A DNA stretch of 64,000 nucleotides, from assembly GCA_018815245.1 (NCBI GenBank), contig JAHIXK010000008.1:1-64000 (forward strand). The letters are read 5' to 3'. Within the stretch, counting starts at the first letter, position 1; each line of letters starts with the position of its first letter. The stretch is from Gammaproteobacteria bacterium. GTDB lineage: Bacteria > Pseudomonadota > Gammaproteobacteria > Burkholderiales > Burkholderiaceae_B. A program made the translations under genes and the position numbers. Shown in pieces: positions 59,481 through 64,000 of the stretch. Under the pieces are notes generated by a model that saw only the letters and a program-made list of their open reading frames with translations, had not been told where the DNA came from and searched no databases.

Positions 59481-61373
59481 ATGTTGATCGGCGTCACCAG
59501 AATGCTGGGATCCCTGCTGTTGACGGTTGGGCTTGCGGGATGCCTGTACGAGGCTGACCAGACAACGGTTAGCAATTCAGGCCCAAGTGGCGGTGGCGGT
59601 GTAAGCCCATCTGAAACGGAAATGCCGTTGAGGGTGAAAGACCAGCAAACAGCTACTGGCCATGTGGCGCGCGTTGAGCAGGTCACCATTGCCGCGTTTG
59701 ACGGCACTGAACTGGCGCTGACGGTTTACTTTCCTGAATTGGACGCGGGTGAGGCAACGCCTTTGTTGTTGCACTCCCATGGTTTTGGTGGCACCCGGGC
59801 CGCAACGCTTGATTTCGACGAAGCCACGCAAACATCGGAAATTGGTGTGGATACCCTGCAGGTGGCCTACAACGAAAAAGAACCCGTTTCTGGGCGGGCC
59901 GGTTGGTATGTTATTTCCTATGATCAGCGTGGTCATGGCGACACGGGTGGCAATGTCACCATTCTTGATCCAGATTTTGAAGGCAAAGACTTCAAAACCG
60001 TTCTGGACTGGGCCGAAGCCAATTTGCCCAACCTGGGCTACCGCAGCAAAGCCGGGGCATTGAACCCGGTGGTGGGCACCATTGGTCGCAGTTACGGTGG
60101 GGCTTTTCAATTGATTGGTACGGGACTGGATTCCCGAATCGACGCCATGGTGCCCAATGGCACGTGGTACGACCTGCGCTACAGCCTGAACCCCGGCGGT
60201 GTGCCCAAAACTACCTATTTGAACGGATTGGTGGCGGGCGGTTTGGAAAGCAACCGTGGGCGTTACGACTCCTTCCTGTTTCAAGGGCTTGCTGAGGCAA
60301 ACACCACCGGTGTAGTGTCAGAAGAAATCGAGAAACGACTGGGCTCGCAAGGCTCCATCTCTTATTGTGATTTGTCTGCCAACCTGTCCAGGGGCATGAC
60401 ATTGAAAACCGATGTGCCTGCCTTTTTTATTCAAGGCGCCACCGATGTGTTGTTCAACCTGAATGAAGCAATTCAAAACTTTGAGTGTTACCGCAAGGTG
60501 AATGCCGACGCGAAATTGTTGTTCGTCAAATACGGGCACTTGCTCAATGCCCTGGGCGTGCAGCAAGACCCCAATGTGGCGCTGGAAGGCACCGGGGCCA
60601 AATACGCCTTCAATGAAAGTTTGATTTGGCTGAAAACAGCGCAAAACAAATGCCCCGCTTCCAATTGGGATGGTGCAACAGGCCGTTGCGTTATTCCACT
60701 GAGGAATATGATGTTCCAGTTTCTCGCCCAGCATTTGGTGGGCAGCAGGCAAGCCAGGTCCGCGAACTACCTGGGTTTTGAGCCAGTACCACTGCCTGAA
60801 ATTGCGTCTGTACTTGAAGACAGCAGAAATGACCCAACCGCAGTTGAAGTGAAGTCCAATTCATCGAACCGACCCAAACTGGAAGGTGTGCGTGCAGCCT
60901 CAGCGTTCACTGCGCCCACGCAAGTGATGGCGGGCGTGGCAGGTATTTTTTCCGGACTCACTTCGACACAGGCTGCTCAGCTGGCTCAACCCGTGTATGT
61001 TGATTTGAACAATGCCAATCAAAAAGGCTGCTTCGTGGGCACGCCCAAGGCCACGGTGAAAGTAGAACCTGTTGGTCCTGCTTCGCCGGAAGCGCCTATT
61101 GTGTATGTGGGGCTGGGCTTGAAGCGTGCCGATGGCACGCAAACCGTGTTGCACGATCAAATTACGCCGTTGAAAGGCTATGGCGAGAAAACAATCGAAT
61201 TGCCAGGCATCTCGGTACAGCTGCGGGAAGGTGATTCGCTTACCTTGACCATTCAAGGCTACAACCCGGTTTTTGTCAGCAGTTTCAATCGCTTGCCGGT
61301 GCCTGTCACCGTAAGTGCCAGCGTTGCTTTGCCCAATCAGGTTCAAGACCCCACAGGTTTCTGTGCCCTGTAA
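59481..61373 (+). CDS. Lipoprotein hydrolase of the X-Pro dipeptidyl-peptidase/CocE-NonD type
   Basis: The 630-residue protein has a lipoprotein signal with lipobox VGLAGC (Cys21). The body is an S15-like alpha/beta hydrolase: LLLHSHGFGGTRAA, SYDQRGHGDTGG and the nucleophile elbow GRSYGGAF with Ser204; HLLNALG supplies a possible catalytic His. The C-terminal third is beta-rich with no assigned domain. It is probably exported and anchored to a membrane, cutting esters or peptides. GGAGAC precedes the ATG. A strong hairpin lies after the stop. Confidence 0.82.
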   Translation: MLIGVTRMLGSLLLTVGLAGCLYEADQTTVSNSGPSGGGGVSPSETEMPLRVKDQQTATGHVARVEQVTIAAFDGTELALTVYFPELDAGEATPLLLHSHGFGGTRAATLDFDEATQTSEIGVDTLQVAYNEKEPVSGRAGWYVISYDQRGHGDTGGNVTILDPDFEGKDFKTVLDWAEANLPNLGYRSKAGALNPVVGTIGRSYGGAFQLIGTGLDSRIDAMVPNGTWYDLRYSLNPGGVPKTTYLNGLVAGGLESNRGRYDSFLFQGLAEANTTGVVSEEIEKRLGSQGSISYCDLSANLSRGMTLKTDVPAFFIQGATDVLFNLNEAIQNFECYRKVNADAKLLFVKYGHLLNALGVQQDPNVALEGTGAKYAFNESLIWLKTAQNKCPASNWDGATGRCVIPLRNMMFQFLAQHLVGSRQARSANYLGFEPVPLPEIASVLEDSRNDPTAVEVKSNSSNRPKLEGVRAASAFTAPTQVMAGVAGIFSGLTSTQAAQLAQPVYVDLNNANQKGCFVGTPKATVKVEPVGPASPEAPIVYVGLGLKRADGTQTVLHDQITPLKGYGEKTIELPGISVQLREGDSLTLTIQGYNPVFVSSFNRLPVPVTVSASVALPNQVQDPTGFCAL

Positions 61374-61380
61374 TTAAAGC

Positions 61381-61408
61381 GCGCACCGTTCTATGCAGAA
61401 TGGTGCGC
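61381..61408 (+). terminator. Hairpin after the lipoprotein hydrolase gene
   Basis: GCGCACCGTTCT (61381-61392) pairs with AGAATGGTGCGC (61397-61408), loop ATGC, one G-T pair. It has no T run and begins 7 bases after the stop. It probably ends or stabilises the upstream transcript. GCACC and GGTGC halves recall NtrC sites, but the spacing is too wide. Confidence 0.5.
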
Positions 61409-61498
61409 TGCACTAGTTGGGTGCCAGCCACCCGGTCCAATTTCATCCCATTTCAATAAAAACAGCCTCTTTGTGGTGCAAAACCACATGGATATGGC

Positions 61499-61514
61499 TG
61501 GCACGCCCCTTGCA
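61499..61514 (+). promoter_or_regulatory. Sigma-54 (-24/-12) promoter of nirB
   Basis: TGGCACGCCCCTTGCA is an exact fit to the sigma-54 consensus TGGCACGN4TTGCA, with GG at 61500-61501 and GC at 61512-61513. Transcription should begin near 61525, directly before the first leader hairpin. An activator such as NtrC is expected; the only half-site seen is TGGTGCA at 61474-61480, which is close to the promoter for an enhancer. Confidence 0.87.
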
Positions 61515-61525
61515 TATACACGGGC

Positions 61526-61551
61526 GTAGGTCGTCAACGGCGGCGATCTGC
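61526..61551 (+). promoter_or_regulatory. ANTAR-type leader hairpin P1 (hexaloop AACGGC)
   Basis: GTAGGTCGTC (61526-61535) pairs with GGCGATCTGC (61542-61551) in a 10-bp stem with three G-U pairs, leaving the hexaloop AACGGC. A at loop position 1 and G at position 4 are the conserved bases of ANTAR RNA targets. It sits at the 5' end of the predicted nirB transcript. Confidence 0.82.
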
Positions 61552-61599
61552 AGGTGGATTGACAGGTCTCCTGAGGTTGCGTTTGCGGCCAAGGGAGTT

Positions 61600-61648
61600 G
61601 GACAACGGCGTCCGTGCTGCTTCGTGCAGCCGGGGGCCGTTTTTTTTT
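61600..61648 (+). promoter_or_regulatory. ANTAR-type hairpin P2 overlapping an intrinsic terminator
   Basis: P2: GGAC (61600-61603) pairs with GTCC (61610-61613) around the hexaloop AACGGC, identical to P1. The terminator uses the same bases: CGGCGTCCG (61606-61614) and GCTGC (61616-61620) pair with GCAGC (61626-61630) and CGGGGGCCG (61631-61639) with one bulge and one mismatch, followed by nine T. P2 and the terminator exclude each other, so a protein holding P1 and P2 would allow readthrough into nirB, which begins 21 bases later. Confidence 0.82.
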
Positions 61649-61668
61649 GGTAAATTGGGATAAATAGT

Positions 61669-64000
61669 ATGCTGATGTCCGTCAAAAAACAGAAGCTGGT
61701 GGTGATTGGTAACGGCATGGCCGGTATCCGGGTGGTTGAGGAGCTGATCAAGCTCGCCCCCGAACTGTACGAAATCACCGTGTTTGGCGCAGAGCCGCAT
61801 CCCAATTACAACCGGATCATGCTTTCGCCAGTATTGGCTGGAGAGCAGAAATTCGAAGAAATCGTGCTCAATGATTGGGACTGGTACACCAGCAACAACA
61901 TTACCTTGCACGTGGGGCGTGAAGTCACTGAAATTGACCGCGTAAAGCGCGTGGTGAAGTGTGCTGACGGCACCACTGCACCTTACGATCGTTTGCTGCT
62001 GGCCACAGGCTCCAATTCATTCATTCTGCCTGTGCCAGGTTCAACCCTGCCTGGGGTAATTGGGTATCGCGACATTGCAGACACCGAAGCCATGCTGGAA
62101 GCGGCCAGGCATTACAAAAAGGCAATCGTGATTGGCGGTGGTTTGCTAGGCCTTGAGGCCGCAAATGGCTTGGCCATTCAGGGCATGGATGTCAGCGTGG
62201 TGCATTTGCCCACCTGGTTGATGGAACGCCAGCTTGACCCCACCGCGGCGGGATTGTTGCAGAAAAGCCTTGAAGCCAAGGGCTTGAAATTTTTGCTGGC
62301 CAAGAACACCAAGGCGCTGCACGCCGGGCCTGATGACCGCGTGGCGCAAATTGAATTTGCTGATGGTGAAATTCACGATGCCGATTTGGTTGTGATGGCC
62401 GTGGGCATTCGCCCCAACGACAAACTTGCCGCCAGCAGTGGCTTGTTGTGCAATCGGGGCGTGGTGGTCGACGACACCATGCAAACCATTACCGACCCCA
62501 AAATTTATTCAGTGGGCGAGTGTGCCAGCCACCGGGGCGTGGCCTATGGTTTGGTGGCCCCCTTGTTTGAACAGGCCAAGGTGTGTGCCAACCACTTGGC
62601 GCAGTTTGGCATTGGCCGATATGAAGGGTCTGTTACCTCCACCAAATTGAAAGTAACGGGTGTTGATTTGTTCTCCGCAGGCAATTTCATGGGCGGCGAG
62701 GGTTGCGAAGAACTGCTGCTTTCCGACCCCATTGGTGGCGTGTACAAAAAGCTGGTCATCAAAGAAGACAAACTGGTGGGTGCCTGTTTGTACGGCGACA
62801 CGGTTGATGGTTCGTGGTACTTCAAACTGATGCGCGAAGGCAAAGCCATCAAGGAAATTCGCGAGAAGCTGATGTTCGGCCAAAACAACATTGGCGACAC
62901 AGGCCATGAGGGCCAAAGCCAGGCCAGCAAAATGGCCGACACAGACGAAGTGTGTGGCTGCAACGGTGTGTGCAAAGGCACCATTGTGCAGGCCATCAAA
63001 ACCAAAGGTTTGTTCACGATTGAAGAGGTACGCAAGCACACCAAGGCCAGTGCTTCATGTGGTTCATGCACCGGTTTGTGTGAACAGATTTTGATGAGCA
63101 CCGCAGGTGCTGATTATTCAGCCACGCCCAAAACCAAGCCCATGTGCGGTTGTACCGACCATGGTCACCAAGTGGTTCGTGATGCAATTTTCAAGCACCA
63201 CCTGACCACGAAAGAGGACGTGTTTGCCACCATGAACTGGCGTACGCCCAATGGCTGCGCAAGCTGCCGCCCGGCTGTGAATTATTACCTCATCAGCTCA
63301 TGGCCTGGCGAAGCGGTGGATGATCCGCAAAGCCGTTTTATCAACGAACGCGCGCACGCCAACATTCAGAAAGACAAAACCTATTCAGTGATACCCCGCA
63401 TGTGGGGCGGCGAAACCACTGCCGCTGAACTGCGCCGCATTGCAGATGTAGTCGACAAGTACAACATTCCCACCGTGAAAGTTACTGGCGGCCAGCGCAT
63501 CGACTTGCTGGGCGTGAAGAAGGAAGACTTGCAAGGCGTGTGGAAAGACCTGGACATGCCCAGTGGCCACGCCTATGCCAAAGGTTTGCGCACGGTAAAA
63601 ACTTGTGTGGGCAGTGAATGGTGCCGCTTCGGCACGCAAGACAGCACACAAATGGGCAAGGACCTTGAACATGCATTGTTCAAAATGTACGCGCCGCACA
63701 AGGTAAAACTTGCAGTGTCGGGTTGCCCGCGCAATTGTGCAGAAAGTGGCATTAAGGATGTTGGCGTGATCGGTGTTGATTCCGGTTGGGAAATTTACGT
63801 GGGTGGCAATGGCGGTATTAAAACCGAAGTAGCCCAATTCCTGTGCCGTGTGAAAACATCCGATGAAGTGCTGGCCATTAGCGGTGCATTCTTGCAGTTG
63901 TACCGCAAGGAAGGCTGGTATTTGGAGCGCACTGTGCATTACCTGGAACGTGTTGGGCTTGATCACGCAAAAGCCCGGGTGGTAGACGATGTCGCCAACC
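61669..64000 (+). CDS. nirB: Nitrite reductase (NAD(P)H) large subunit, 3' end outside window
   Basis: At least 777 codons are present. The N-terminal half is a pyridine nucleotide-disulfide oxidoreductase module (VVIGNGMAGIRVVEELI, LLATGSNSFILPVPG, IVIGGGLLGLEAANGLAI, MAVGIRPND). Two BFD-like 2Fe-2S segments follow (CGCNGVCKGTIVQAIK and CASCGSCTGLCEQ type). The C-terminal part begins the sulfite/nitrite reductase domain with CVGSEWCRFG and SGCPRNCAESG, the siroheme/4Fe-4S ligands. It reduces nitrite to ammonium for assimilation. The ATG 61669 is 8 bases after GGGA; an ATG two codons later is possible. Its leader carries the NasT-type antitermination signal. Confidence 0.95.
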   Translation, partial: MLMSVKKQKLVVIGNGMAGIRVVEELIKLAPELYEITVFGAEPHPNYNRIMLSPVLAGEQKFEEIVLNDWDWYTSNNITLHVGREVTEIDRVKRVVKCADGTTAPYDRLLLATGSNSFILPVPGSTLPGVIGYRDIADTEAMLEAARHYKKAIVIGGGLLGLEAANGLAIQGMDVSVVHLPTWLMERQLDPTAAGLLQKSLEAKGLKFLLAKNTKALHAGPDDRVAQIEFADGEIHDADLVVMAVGIRPNDKLAASSGLLCNRGVVVDDTMQTITDPKIYSVGECASHRGVAYGLVAPLFEQAKVCANHLAQFGIGRYEGSVTSTKLKVTGVDLFSAGNFMGGEGCEELLLSDPIGGVYKKLVIKEDKLVGACLYGDTVDGSWYFKLMREGKAIKEIREKLMFGQNNIGDTGHEGQSQASKMADTDEVCGCNGVCKGTIVQAIKTKGLFTIEEVRKHTKASASCGSCTGLCEQILMSTAGADYSATPKTKPMCGCTDHGHQVVRDAIFKHHLTTKEDVFATMNWRTPNGCASCRPAVNYYLISSWPGEAVDDPQSRFINERAHANIQKDKTYSVIPRMWGGETTAAELRRIADVVDKYNIPTVKVTGGQRIDLLGVKKEDLQGVWKDLDMPSGHAYAKGLRTVKTCVGSEWCRFGTQDSTQMGKDLEHALFKMYAPHKVKLAVSGCPRNCAESGIKDVGVIGVDSGWEIYVGGNGGIKTEVAQFLCRVKTSDEVLAISGAFLQLYRKEGWYLERTVHYLERVGLDHAKARVVDDVAN

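Noticed and set aside
61381-61408. NtrC enhancer (GCACC...GGTGC) upstream of the sigma-54 promoter
   Set aside because: The half-sites are separated by 14 bases instead of about 5-7, and the sequence makes a stable hairpin right after a stop codon.
61571-61591. GGTTGC-GTTT-GCGGCC hairpin in the nirB leader as the second ANTAR hairpin
   Set aside because: Its loop is a tetraloop without the conserved A; the downstream GGAC-AACGGC-GTCC hairpin repeats the loop of P1 exactly and overlaps the terminator.
1-64000. CRISPR arrays, tRNA/rRNA genes, prophage modules
   Set aside because: No regularly spaced repeats, cloverleaf-like sequences or phage structural genes were seen on reading both strands.

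Overview
The window looks like chromosomal DNA of a betaproteobacterium, most likely Burkholderiales with moderate GC (a Limnobacter-like organism would fit; this is inference from gene content, not from a search). Pointers are the mpl-ubiC-aroE-mtgA series, accB/accC followed by prmA and a DUF3426 gene, glnE followed by yhdP, a nitrilase gene and tldD, a double-length tandem UvrA, and frequent TTG/GTG starts with 4-bp overlaps. No rRNA, tRNA, CRISPR array or phage module was seen.

Layout. 1-1.08 kb: decayed IS3-family element cut by the window edge. 1.3-9.7 kb: COG2509 flavoprotein, a winged-helix/TolB/TPR regulator divergent from an OsmC gene with a perfect 14-bp palindrome between them, an alpha/beta hydrolase, a DUF4105 protein, and an esterase divergent from a Baeyer-Villiger-type monooxygenase. 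9.8-17.2 kb: YggT protein, then a leftward series of glycine-zipper lipoprotein, PfkB kinase, DUF3426 protein, prmA, accC, accB, a TlpA-like thioredoxin and a putative nucleotidyltransferase-like protein. 17.2-24.3 kb: tightly packed rightward operon mpl, YqiA-like esterase, ubiC, RNase II, TonB-like protein, aroE, mtgA. 24.3-33.4 kb: glnE (leftward), then yhdP, nitrilase and tldD. 33.4-34.9 kb: aroG preceded by what reads as a complete phenylalanine attenuator. 34.9-47.4 kb: accessory-looking stretch with three unrecognised signal-less proteins (184, 218 and 957 codons including stop), a YjgN/M48 protease pair, and the 1885-residue tandem UvrA. 47.4-61.4 kb: plsY, xerD, pdxH, nasT-nasS, a small zincin, glcDEF, a chemoreceptor with an adjacent secreted Cache protein, tsaD and a lipoprotein hydrolase. 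61.4 kb to end: nirB, truncated by the window, with a sigma-54 promoter and a structured leader.

The two strongest regulatory observations are RNA-level. First, nirB is preceded by a consensus sigma-54 promoter, two hairpins with the identical hexaloop AACGGC, and an intrinsic terminator whose 5' arm overlaps the second hairpin. This is the architecture expected for an ANTAR-protein antitermination leader, and the matching regulators nasT (ANTAR) and nasS (nitrate sensor) lie about 10 kb upstream. Second, aroG (DAHP synthase, Phe-type residues) is preceded by a 28-codon leader peptide with seven Phe, one Tyr and one Trp codons and by mutually exclusive hairpins ending in a strong terminator. 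Nitrate assimilation thus appears to combine nitrogen control with nitrate-dependent antitermination, and aromatic biosynthesis entry appears to be controlled by Phe-tRNA charging.
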